From assembly GCA_021786455.1 (NCBI GenBank), contig JAJYNF010000118.1, forward strand, positions 1-14,010: DNA of 14,010 nt, written 5' to 3'. Of this stretch, positions 1 to 6,398 are shown piece by piece. Each line of letters starts with the position of its first letter. The stretch's first letter is position 1. The notes under the pieces are model-generated. The model made no database searches. It was given only the letters and a program-made list of their open reading frames with translations, and was not told the origin of the DNA. The stretch comes from Acidobacteriota bacterium (GTDB taxonomy: Bacteria > Acidobacteriota > Terriglobia > UBA7540). The position numbers and the translations under genes were made by a program.

Positions 1-43
1 CACCTCTGGCTGCCCAGTTCCCTATCGTATCATTTCGTGGTAA

Positions 44-298
44 TCAGCCGGCGGTCCGGTCGTACTCCGCGTGACTGCCGATCCAGATCCAGTAAATTCC
101 TTGTTTCACTTCGACGCCCAGAACCCGGTAGTGATCGCCGATGCGGGCCGACCAAAACTTGTTGATCCGTTTGAAGTGCAGCGAAGGATGGCGCGGATTC
201 AATTTGAGGAGGGCAAAACTCTTGTCGGCCAGAGCTTTGACTTCCTCCGGCAAGGCGTTGTACAACTCCCAGAAATGCGGCGAGGCCAAGTGCCTCAA
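44..298 (-). CDS. RelE/ParE-like toxin of a type II toxin-antitoxin pair
   Basis: This 84-residue basic protein has the size and pattern of the RelE/ParE toxin superfamily: an N-terminal helical hairpin (FWELYNALPEEVKALADKSF), then a beta-rich half with HPSLHFK at about 37-43, WSARIGDHYRVLG at about 48-60 and a C-terminal WIWIGSHAEYD. Members of the superfamily either cleave mRNA at the ribosome or poison gyrase; which applies here cannot be read from the sequence. The start is TTG at 298-296, which overlaps the antitoxin stop as TTGA, so translation is probably coupled. A GGAAGGG stretch inside the antitoxin 3' end sits about 10 nt upstream as its ribosome binding site. No in-frame ATG gives a better start. 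The toxin is normally held inactive by the product of the gene just upstream. Family assignment is fairly sure; target is unknown. Confidence 0.82.
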   Translation of the reverse strand: MRHLASPHFWELYNALPEEVKALADKSFALLKLNPRHPSLHFKRINKFWSARIGDHYRVLGVEVKQGIYWIWIGSHAEYDRTAG

Positions 299-495
299 AG
301 GTCGCGGGCCCTTCCGGCTTTGTAATCCTCAATCGCTTGGGCGATCAGGCCGTCCAGTTTGCCGGCTTTGGCGTCTGCCTCGATCTGGGCGTCCCAGACC
401 CGAGCGTCGAATTCAAGAAACCAAGCGCGAAATCTGGCCAGCTCCTGCGGTCGCAGGCTCTCGATTTTTCGCTCCAGTTGTTCGATTTCGTTCAT
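295..495 (-). CDS. Small acidic antitoxin partner of the RelE/ParE-like toxin
   Basis: This 66-residue protein begins MNEIEQLERKIESLRPQEL and contains FRAWFLEFDARVWDAQIEAD followed by KLDGLIAQAIEDYKAGRARDL. It is mostly predicted helix and rich in Glu and Asp. The same architecture recurs in small antitoxins that precede RelE-like toxins ending in WIGSHAEYD. The C-terminal part probably wraps the toxin. The ATG at 495-493 was chosen because AAAGGGG lies about 10 nt upstream and a promoter-like pair lies just beyond; the reading frame is open further upstream, but those codons would precede the predicted transcript start. The gene ends in the TTGA overlap with the toxin. No clear helix-turn-helix or ribbon-helix-helix is visible, so whether it represses its own promoter, as many antitoxins do, is uncertain. 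Confidence 0.75.
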   Translation of the reverse strand: MNEIEQLERKIESLRPQELARFRAWFLEFDARVWDAQIEADAKAGKLDGLIAQAIEDYKAGRARDL

Positions 496-755
496 CGCTT
501 GGGTCCCCTTTAACCTACCCCTATTCCCAATACTAAGCCCGCGGCCCGGCCAAATCAATTTTGTTCCCACGTGAGCAACTGCCGCCAGTGACATTCTGGT
601 CGCCGACCTTTACGCGAGGGAGGACCCCTGCCGACATCCGCCGACCACGAGGACATCCAGCATTTTCGGCATCAGACGTTCGATTCCTGCCCGTTGAGAA
701 AAAACTGCGGATTCTTCCCAAAAGCATAGGTTGAGTATAACTTGAATCGAGCGAC
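496..755. other. Intergenic spacer between parB and the antitoxin gene
   Basis: About 260 bp with no convincing gene. It contains the candidate antitoxin promoter (530-558) and, at 659-690, a degenerate second copy of the parB 3' end (see findings). A palindromic stretch at 741-760 starts here and overlaps the parB stop. One minus-strand frame is open through much of the spacer, but it has no ribosome binding site and no recognisable product. Confidence 0.6.
530..558 (-). promoter_or_regulatory. Candidate sigma-70 promoter for the toxin-antitoxin pair
   Basis: On the minus strand TTGATT (558-553) and TAGTAT (535-530) are separated by 17 nt, each matching four of six consensus bases. Transcription would start near 523, leaving a short leader containing the AAAGGGG ribosome binding site of the antitoxin. 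The spacer is very GC-rich (GGCCGGGCCGCGGG), which could host an operator, but no clear symmetric operator is seen. Confidence 0.45.
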
Positions 756-760
756 TCAAG
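741..760 (-). repeat. Palindrome overlapping the parB stop codon, possible terminator hairpin
   Basis: The 20 bases CTTGAATCGAGCGACTCAAG form arms CTTGA/TCAAG with inner TCG/CGA pairs around one mismatch. The parB stop (758-756) lies inside. On the minus strand the structure is followed by TTATACT, which is only a weak T-tract, so termination is possible but unproven. Confidence 0.35.
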
Positions 761-1544
761 CATTTTCGGCTTCGAGCGATTCGATGATGCGCCGCAGGGC
801 GCGGATCACTTCTTCGCGGTCAACCTCGCTCTTGCGAAACCTCAAGGTCAGCTTGAATTCTTTCGCCGGGGGGACAAAGCGAAAAACCGCCGGCCGCGGT
901 TTCTTATCCGGGCGGCGCTCTTCGCGCGCCTGCTCGCGGTTGAGCATGCCCAGGGCGAAACGGCGGATGACGTCCCTCATTTTGGCTTCGGACGGCTGGC
1001 GAGCCACCTGGAGCAATTGGGATTTCGAAAGAACGTCGGTTTCGATGCACAAGGCTTTGATTTCGTCGGGAATCAGCCGCAGACTGAGCAGCTCGCTGAT
1101 GGAGGAGCGGGATTTGCCGATCTTCCGCGCGATATCTTCATGCGTCAGGCCGAAACGGTCGGCCAAAGCTTGCGCCCCATCCGCCTCCTCAAACGCCGTG
1201 AGGTCCTTGCGTTGAATGTTTTCGATGAGCGCCAGTTCCAGCGATTCGCTGTCATCGGCGTCCTTTTCGATGCACGGCAACTCCGCCAACCCGGCGGCTT
1301 TGGCGGCGTGATAGCGTCGCTCACCCGAGATGATCATGTATTTGCCGGACTCGGGAAGGTGACGGACCAGCAGCGGCTCCAGCACTCCCTTCTCCTGCAC
1401 TGAATCAATGAGACCGCGCAAATCGCCGCGCTCCTTGCGCGGCTGGTCGGCGTTGGGTTGAATCTCCTCGATGGCGATCATCCGCCCGATGGCCGCGCCG
1501 CTGCGGGAGATGATTTCTTCAACGTAATGCGAATTGTGCCGCAT
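756..1544 (-). CDS. parB: ParB-like chromosome/plasmid partition protein
   Basis: A 262-residue ParB/Spo0J-family protein that should bind parS-like DNA and stimulate the ParA ATPase encoded just upstream. Visible parts: ParB N-terminal domain from about residue 20, GVLEPLLVR (53-61), box II GERRYHAA (74-81), box III ENIQRKDL (108-115), and a central helix-turn-helix around 132-157 (LTHEDIARKIGKSRSSISELL). Two oddities: box II has His79 where GERRxR usually has Arg, and the C-terminus (KLTLRFRKSEVDREEVIRALRRIIESLEAENA) does not resemble the usual ParB dimerisation end. It also lacks the basic leader typical of chromosomal ParB. The ATG at 1544 fits the first homologous-looking residues; GTG at 1550 is an alternative. 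The frame stays open upstream into parA. It lies 28 bp after parA. The family is sure; whether it is the main chromosomal ParB is not. Confidence 0.9.
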   Translation of the reverse strand: MRHNSHYVEEIISRSGAAIGRMIAIEEIQPNADQPRKERGDLRGLIDSVQEKGVLEPLLVRHLPESGKYMIISGERRYHAAKAAGLAELPCIEKDADDSESLELALIENIQRKDLTAFEEADGAQALADRFGLTHEDIARKIGKSRSSISELLSLRLIPDEIKALCIETDVLSKSQLLQVARQPSEAKMRDVIRRFALGMLNREQAREERRPDKKPRPAVFRFVPPAKEFKLTLRFRKSEVDREEVIRALRRIIESLEAENA

Positions 1545-1572
1545 CTTCACCGCTACGGGAAGTCCCGCTCGC

Positions 1573-2337
1573 CTAACTGACACGTTGCAAAACCTCCTTT
1601 GCCAAATTGGCGTATTCCAACGCGCCTGAAGAATCCGGAGCAAAACTGAAAATCGTTTCCTTATAAGCCGGACTTTCTTCCAATCGGACGTTCTTGCCGA
1701 TGACCGTTTTGAAAACTTTGTCGCCAAAAACCTGCCGCACCTGCCTATAAATATCTCGCGCCAGGTTGGTGCGCTTATCGTAAAGCGTAATCAGGACGCC
1801 CAGGAGCTGAAGTTCGGGATTAGGACGCGCCCGAATGCGCTCGAGCGTCTCCAGCAGGTCGTCCGTCCCTTCCAGAGCGTAGAAGGACGCCTGAATGGGT
1901 ATGATCAGAAAGCTGGCAGCCACCAGCGCGTTGACCGTGATGATGCCGAGCGCCGGCGGAGTGTCAATGACGATGAGGTCGAATTCCTTCTTAAGCGGCG
2001 CGAGCGCGTCTTTAAGCCGAAACGGGCCGTCGAATTGGCCGACCAGTTGCGCTTCAAGTTTCGCCAGCGCGATCTTGGACGGAACCACGCAAAGATTGGC
2101 CCAGCGGGTCGGTTTGACGACCTCGCTGATGGCGACCTTGTGGTCCACCAAAACGTCGTACATGGATTGAGTAATCTCGTCGGGGTTGAAGAAAGTGAGT
2201 GTCGAGTTCGCCTGCGGATCCAGATCCATCAGCAGGGTGCGTTTTTTCCGCTGCGCCAAAGCGGCGGCCAGGTTAATCGCCGTCGTCGTTTTGCCGACGC
2301 CGCCCTTCTGATTCGCAACCGCAATGACCGTGGCCAC
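1573..2337 (-). CDS. parA: ParA/Soj-type partition ATPase
   Basis: This 254-residue P-loop ATPase belongs to the deviant Walker A (MinD/ParA) family and drives DNA partition with ParB by ATP-dependent binding to nucleoid DNA. Seen in the sequence: deviant Walker A KGGVGKTT (11-18), the A' strand LLMDLDPQAN with Asp40 as the expected catalytic residue, and Walker B IDTPPALG followed by the typical LIIPIQASFYALEG. Size and absence of an N-terminal helix-turn-helix place it with chromosomal Soj-type (short) ParAs rather than long plasmid types. The start is GTG at 2337-2335, with GGAG about 6 nt upstream; the protein begins exactly at the expected MATVIAVANQKGG. It follows the bifunctional-nuclease gene by 71 bp and precedes parB by 28 bp, so parA-parB are almost certainly co-transcribed. 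Confidence 0.95.
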   Translation of the reverse strand: MATVIAVANQKGGVGKTTTAINLAAALAQRKKRTLLMDLDPQANSTLTFFNPDEITQSMYDVLVDHKVAISEVVKPTRWANLCVVPSKIALAKLEAQLVGQFDGPFRLKDALAPLKKEFDLIVIDTPPALGIITVNALVAASFLIIPIQASFYALEGTDDLLETLERIRARPNPELQLLGVLITLYDKRTNLARDIYRQVRQVFGDKVFKTVIGKNVRLEESPAYKETIFSFAPDSSGALEYANLAKEVLQRVS

Positions 2338-2408
2338 TCCGCGCTCCGGACGAGGGGAAGATAATTGGGGGCCCTGGAAAACCTTAAAAGCCGCGATACC
2401 GGCGACCG

Positions 2409-2894
2409 CTACATCTTATACCGGCCCGTATCTTCGTCGTTCAAGTTTTCGAGCCACTTGCGAAGCTCTTCACTGGTGGCTTGGTCGGCCGCCGCGCCGG
2501 TGACCTTGGAATTCTTGAGCACTTCTTCCTCGACGTAGATCGGGCAGTCCACGCGCAGCGCCAAAGCTAGAGCATCGCTGGGGCGCGAGTCAATGGAAAA
2601 AACTTCGCCGTCTTTCTCGAGCCATATGAGAGCGTAGAACGTATCCTCCCGAAGATCGCTGACCACCACCTTGCTCACCTGCGCATTGAGCCCCACCAAG
2701 AGGTTTTTCAACAGGTCGTGAGTCATGGGTCGGGGCGTGGCCACCTTTTCGATTTCCAAAGCAATGGCGTTAGCTTCGTATATGCCGACCCAGATGGGAA
2801 GCACAGCGGAGCCGTTGACATCTTTAAGGATAACGATGGGCATATTGGTGACGGGGTCCATCATTAGCCCGCGAATTTTGACCTCGACTTCCAT
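2409..2894 (-). CDS. Bifunctional nuclease (BFN/DUF151) family protein
   Basis: A 161-residue protein of the DUF151 family, whose plant members have RNase and DNase activity; the bacterial role is poorly known. Family hallmarks are present: VLPIWVGIYEANAIALEIE at about 31-49, the following PRPMTHDLL, the SRPSDALALALR block at about 100-111, and the characteristic acidic tail NDEDTGRYKM. The start was set at ATG 2894 because GGAGGAG lies about 6 nt upstream. A TTG seven codons earlier is in frame, but using it would place that ribosome binding site inside the gene. The gene begins 21 bp after the miaB stop, so the two are probably one transcript. No signal peptide or membrane segment is seen, so it should be cytoplasmic. 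Confidence 0.9.
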   Translation of the reverse strand: MEVEVKIRGLMMDPVTNMPIVILKDVNGSAVLPIWVGIYEANAIALEIEKVATPRPMTHDLLKNLLVGLNAQVSKVVVSDLREDTFYALIWLEKDGEVFSIDSRPSDALALALRVDCPIYVEEEVLKNSKVTGAAADQATSEELRKWLENLNDEDTGRYKM

Positions 2895-2915
2895 GATTTT
2901 CTCCTCCAGACCCAA

Positions 2916-4325
2916 TCACCCTTGCTGACTCGGCTGGGCCGTGAGTTCCTGCGCCTCCGCCGTCGAGGTTTTCACACGCTTGCCCACCCAGCTATTCGGC
3001 CCGACCGCCGTCACCCGCACGTTCATATAGGATCCCACCCATTCCGGCCGGCCAGCAAAATTGACCACTCGGTTGCTGGTCGTGCGGCCCACCGCTTGGC
3101 TCAGCTTGGGTTGGAAACCTTCAACCAACACTTCAAATTCCTTCCCGACGCACACTTGGTTGCGCGCCAGTTGAATCTGCCGCTGCCTTTCCTGAAGAAT
3201 AATCAAGCGGCGTCCCTTTTCCTCTTCCGGCACAGTGTCCGGCCAGCCCCCTGCAGGGGTCCTGGGCCGGGGAGAGTATTTGAAGGAAAAAACCTGATCG
3301 TAACCCACCCGCTCCAGCAACCAGAGGGTTTGCTCGAAATCATCCGCCGTTTCGCCACAGAAACCCACGATGATGTCCGTTGAAATGCTGATACAACGTC
3401 TGGCGCTGCGAATGCAATCTGTTTTCTCCAGATACTCTTCTCGCGTATAGCCGCGTAACATGCGGCGAAGAACAGCATTTGACCCCGACTGCACCGGAAG
3501 GTGAATGTGGTCGCAGAGCGCCGGGCAGGCATCTATGGCCGCGACCATCTCCGGCGTGAAGTCGCGTGGATGGGAAGTCGTAAACCGCACCCGGCGAATT
3601 CCCGGGATTTGTCCGACCGCCACCAACAATTCCGCGAAGGATCGCCGGGCCGGCGAGAGATCTCGGTAAGAATTGACGGTTTGGCCCAGCAGTTGAATCT
3701 CGCTAAAGCCCTGGTCCGCCAGGAGCCTGCATTCTTCCAAAATCTTCTGGCTCGGACGGCTGCGCTCCGGGCCACGGGTCATCGGGACGACGCAAAAACT
3801 ACACCGCTTGTCGCAGCCTTCCATGATGGTCAAATAAGCTCGAAAGCGGTTTTCGCGCCGCGTCAGCTCGGTTTCAAAACATTCGTCGGTGTCAAGTGAC
3901 AGACCGGTGACGCGGCGGCCCCGCTCGACCTGCTCGAGAAGCTCGGGCAGCCTCGGATAACTCGCCGACCCGCACACCAGGCTGACGTGCGGCGCGCGCT
4001 CAAAAATTTCCTCGCCCTCCTGCTGGGCCACGCAGCCGAGCACCGCGAAAATCTGACTCCCTGCCCCGCGCTTCCGAAACTGGCCCAGCCGAGAAAAAAC
4101 CTTTTGCGCCGCTTTCTCTCGAATGCTGCACGTGTTGTAAAAGATGAAGTCAGCCTCTTCGGGATTCGTCACCGGAACGTACCCGCGGGCCAACAGCACG
4201 CCGGCGACTTTCTCCGAATCGTGCGCGTTCATCTGGCAGCCGAAAGTCTCGATGTAAAACCGCCGGGCGCCGGCAGTCAGAGCTGTCGAGGAGGCGGAAG
4301 AAATTTGGACGAAGGGCTCTCCCAT
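2916..4325 (-). CDS. miaB: tRNA-2-methylthio-N6-isopentenyladenosine37 methylthiotransferase
   Basis: A full-length (469-residue) MiaB, the radical-SAM enzyme that adds a methylthio group to i6A37 in tRNAs reading UNN codons. The three domains are visible: the UPF0004 domain with Cys30 (ETFGCQMN), Cys66 (YNTCSIRE) and Cys98 (LGCVAQ) for the auxiliary 4Fe-4S cluster; the radical-SAM core with Cys171, Cys175 and Cys178 in EGCDKRCSFC; and a C-terminal TRAM domain from about 385. The methylthiotransferase relatives RimO and MtaB are less likely because of FGCQMN, NTCSIRE and VVPMTRGPERSR, which are MiaB-like. The start ATG at 4325 has AGCGGGA just upstream and lies about 20 nt from a TATACT -10 box. 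An N-terminal extension of about 20 residues before RRFYIETFG is not conserved. Probably the first gene of miaB-bfn-parA-parB. Confidence 0.96.
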   Translation of the reverse strand: MGEPFVQISSASSTALTAGARRFYIETFGCQMNAHDSEKVAGVLLARGYVPVTNPEEADFIFYNTCSIREKAAQKVFSRLGQFRKRGAGSQIFAVLGCVAQQEGEEIFERAPHVSLVCGSASYPRLPELLEQVERGRRVTGLSLDTDECFETELTRRENRFRAYLTIMEGCDKRCSFCVVPMTRGPERSRPSQKILEECRLLADQGFSEIQLLGQTVNSYRDLSPARRSFAELLVAVGQIPGIRRVRFTTSHPRDFTPEMVAAIDACPALCDHIHLPVQSGSNAVLRRMLRGYTREEYLEKTDCIRSARRCISISTDIIVGFCGETADDFEQTLWLLERVGYDQVFSFKYSPRPRTPAGGWPDTVPEEEKGRRLIILQERQRQIQLARNQVCVGKEFEVLVEGFQPKLSQAVGRTTSNRVVNFAGRPEWVGSYMNVRVTAVGPNSWVGKRVKTSTAEAQELTAQPSQQG

Positions 4326-4343
4326 CGAACGTTCCCGCTAAGC

Positions 4344-4372
4344 AGTATAGACCCAAACGGCGCGGTTGTGTA
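4344..4372 (-). promoter_or_regulatory. Candidate sigma-70 promoter upstream of miaB
   Basis: On the minus strand TACACA (4372-4367) and TATACT (4349-4344) are separated by 17 nt. The -10 matches five of six consensus bases and the -35 four of six. The predicted start near 4337 gives a very short leader that still includes the AGCGGGA ribosome binding site of miaB. Confidence 0.5.
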
Positions 4373-4394
4373 AGAAAGCGGCGAACGCCCGGGT

Positions 4395-4410
4395 CGCCAC
4401 TCTAGTGGCG
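4395..4410. repeat. Short palindrome in the recN-miaB spacer
   Basis: CGCCACTCTAGTGGCG is a near-perfect inverted repeat (six-base-pair stem, TCTA loop). No T-tract follows on either strand, so it is not an obvious intrinsic terminator. Confidence 0.45.
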
Positions 4411-4444
4411 TGTGTCTTAAGGTGATTTGCAATTTAGCATTCGT

Positions 4445-4467
4445 GGCACGGCCATCCTGGCCGTGTC
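4445..4467. repeat. Inverted repeat, candidate dispersed palindromic element
   Basis: CACGGCCA (4447-4454) and TGGCCGTG (4458-4465) pair perfectly around a TCC loop, and the flanks G4446/T4466 and G4445/C4467 extend the stem. It is followed at 4478-4494 by GGCGAGACGCCCGTGCT. Such palindromic GC-rich phrases between genes resemble REP-like or dispersed intergenic repeats in large bacterial genomes. Only one copy is in the window, so dispersal is inference. It is not followed by a T-run in recN's transcription direction. Confidence 0.4.
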
Positions 4468-4530
4468 CCGATACCGGCGAGACGCCCGTGCTACGTCACG
4501 GCATGGTAAAGAAGTGTTCGACGCACGACT

Positions 4531-6258
4531 CTAGCGGGTGAATTGGGCGGCATGTTCCAGCATGGCGGCGGCATGGCGGAGAACTTCAGGCGTGATCTGG
4601 CTGCCGGAGAGCATCCGCGCAAGTTCCAACGCTCGCTCCTTTTCAGTTTCCAGGGCTTTGGCGCAAGTGACCGTGCGGCCATTGCGGACGGCCTTTTCAA
4701 CGTAAAAGTGCCGATCGGCGAAGCAGGCAATTTGCGCCAGATGGGTAACGCACAACACTTGGGTATCCCGCGCTAGGTGCTTCAAGCGGCGGCCAACTTG
4801 CTCGGCCACGCGGCCGCCGATGCCGGCATCCACTTCGTCGAAAATAAACGTGGGCGCCGCAGACCCTTGAGCGTTTCCCGTTCGCCCGGCTGCCCCTCCC
4901 AGCACCGTCCGCAGCGCGAGCATGAAACGGGAGAGTTCGCCGCCCGAGGCGGTAGCCCTGAGCGGTCGCAACTCCTCGCCGGGATTCGGTGAAAGCATGA
5001 ATTCAATGGAATCGGCGCCCCGAGGTCCGCCGCGGGCCCCACTCTCGCCAGGATCTTGCGCTGCGAAGCGCACTTCGAACCGTGTTTTTTCCATTCCCAG
5101 CGCGGCCAATTCGCCTCGCGTTAACTCCTCCAGCCGTCGCGCGGCGCTCGCGCGGCGAGCGGAGAGCTCTTCGGCGGCAGAGCGATATTCCGCATGAATC
5201 GCGTCCAACTGCCGCTGCAACTCCGCTCGGCGTTCGCTCGAGCTTTCGAGCTCTGTCCGTTGCGTCTTCACTCGCTCCCGATAGGCCAAAACTTCCTCCA
5301 GGGTCTTGCCGTACTTGCGTTTCAAACGGTCGAGCTGAGCCAAGCGGTCCTCGACTTCCTCCAAGCGATGCGGCTGGGCGTCAAGGTCCTTCAAGTAGTC
5401 CCGCAAGAAAAACGCAATCTCCTCCGCCCGGGTCTTCGCTTCTAGGAGCGGAGCAAGATGCGGCTCGATCGAGACGTCGTAGCGGCGCAATTCTTCGAGC
5501 GCGCGGCCCGCGATGGCTAGTTGAGCCGTCGCCGAGTGATCATCCTCGTAAAGGGCGCGGTAAGCGCTGGCAGCGGAAGCGCGAATTTTTTCAAGATGCG
5601 AGAGTCTCCGTTTTTCTTCCTCCAGTCGCTCGTCCTCGCCCGGTTCAAGCCGCGCTTCGTCCAGCTCGCGCGCCTGAAACGCCGCCAAATCCAGCGCGCG
5701 TAGGCGCTCTTGTTCATCGAGCGTGAGCTCTTTAATTTGCGCTTCAATCACTCCGCGGCGGGAGTGCAGTTCCGCCACTTTTCTCAGCATATCGTTCGCT
5801 TGCGCGAAGCGGTCGAGCAGACTGAGCTGCGCTTGGGGGTCGGAAAGCGCCGCGTGCTCGCCTTGCCCGTGAACCTCAACCAGCCACGGCGCGAGCGCCT
5901 TAACCGCTGCGACGGTCACTGGACGGTCATTGAGCCACAATCGGCTTTTTCCGCTTAAATAAATTTCGCGCCGCAGGATGATTTCTTCTCCGTCGGACCG
6001 TTCAAAGCCATGCTCCTGCTGCCAGCGGCGGAGCGAAGCCCCGGCAGGAACCTGAAAGACTGCGGCCACGGTGGCGCAATCGCTGCCGGCGCGCAGAAGG
6101 TCGGTCGAAGCGCGGCCGCCCAACGCCAAGCTGAGCGCGCCCACCAAGATGGATTTCCCCGAGCCGGTTTCGCCCGAAAGCAAATTGAGGCCCTGACTGA
6201 ACTCAATCGAAAGCCGCTCAATCACCGCGTAGTTTTCAAGGTGTATTTCCTGAAGCAT
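4531..6258 (-). CDS. recN: DNA repair protein RecN (SMC-like ATPase)
   Basis: A 575-residue RecN, the SMC-like ATPase acting early in double-strand-break repair by recombination. The N-terminal head begins MLQEIHLENYAVIERLSIEF with Walker A GETGSGKS (29-36). A long Glu/Arg/Leu-rich coiled coil, broken in the middle, covers about 150-400. The C-terminal head has the ABC signature SGGELSRFMLAL from 438, Walker B FIFDEVDAGIGG from 471 and the H-loop VTHLAQIACFAD. Length fits the family (about 550-570). ATG 6258 was chosen because it places the usual MLxxxxxxNYAxI at residue 1; the frame is open upstream, but that extension is Cys-rich and unlike RecN. No strong ribosome binding site precedes it. 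A TATGAT -10-like box lies 25 nt upstream. No LexA-type operator was recognised, so SOS control cannot be claimed. Confidence 0.95.
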   Translation of the reverse strand: MLQEIHLENYAVIERLSIEFSQGLNLLSGETGSGKSILVGALSLALGGRASTDLLRAGSDCATVAAVFQVPAGASLRRWQQEHGFERSDGEEIILRREIYLSGKSRLWLNDRPVTVAAVKALAPWLVEVHGQGEHAALSDPQAQLSLLDRFAQANDMLRKVAELHSRRGVIEAQIKELTLDEQERLRALDLAAFQARELDEARLEPGEDERLEEEKRRLSHLEKIRASAASAYRALYEDDHSATAQLAIAGRALEELRRYDVSIEPHLAPLLEAKTRAEEIAFFLRDYLKDLDAQPHRLEEVEDRLAQLDRLKRKYGKTLEEVLAYRERVKTQRTELESSSERRAELQRQLDAIHAEYRSAAEELSARRASAARRLEELTRGELAALGMEKTRFEVRFAAQDPGESGARGGPRGADSIEFMLSPNPGEELRPLRATASGGELSRFMLALRTVLGGAAGRTGNAQGSAAPTFIFDEVDAGIGGRVAEQVGRRLKHLARDTQVLCVTHLAQIACFADRHFYVEKAVRNGRTVTCAKALETEKERALELARMLSGSQITPEVLRHAAAMLEHAAQFTR

Positions 6259-6282
6259 GGCGCGCCACAGGCGGCACCAGAA

Positions 6283-6288
6283 ATCATA
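6283..6288 (-). promoter_or_regulatory. Possible -10 element for recN
   Basis: TATGAT on the minus strand (five of six consensus bases) lies 25 nt before the recN ATG. No convincing -35 hexamer is found 16-18 nt upstream, so support is weak. If it is used, it would exclude the upstream in-frame ATG at 6294. Confidence 0.25.
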
Positions 6289-6398
6289 ACCCATTCGGCT
6301 TGCGATAAGGAGAGCGGCGATGCAGCAACAGGACGTCGGCTGGCAAAAATCGTCCGTGGAAAAGGCGTCGGGTAAAGGATGGCCGCTGGCCTGGCCGC

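Noticed and set aside
563..579. CACGTG core (568-573) near the parB end as a parS site
   Set aside because: The flanks (GTTCC and AGCAAC) are out of register by one base and match the TGTTTCACGTGAAACA consensus poorly, so it is not a convincing parS.
533..763. Minus-strand frame of 76 codons in the parB-antitoxin spacer
   Set aside because: No ribosome binding site and no recognisable product; it runs over the candidate antitoxin promoter.
5082..5726. Long plus-strand open frame opposite recN
   Set aside because: It is antisense to the clearly conserved RecN coiled coil, has a low-complexity Arg/Pro/Ser product and no ribosome binding site; such frames are common opposite GC-rich genes.
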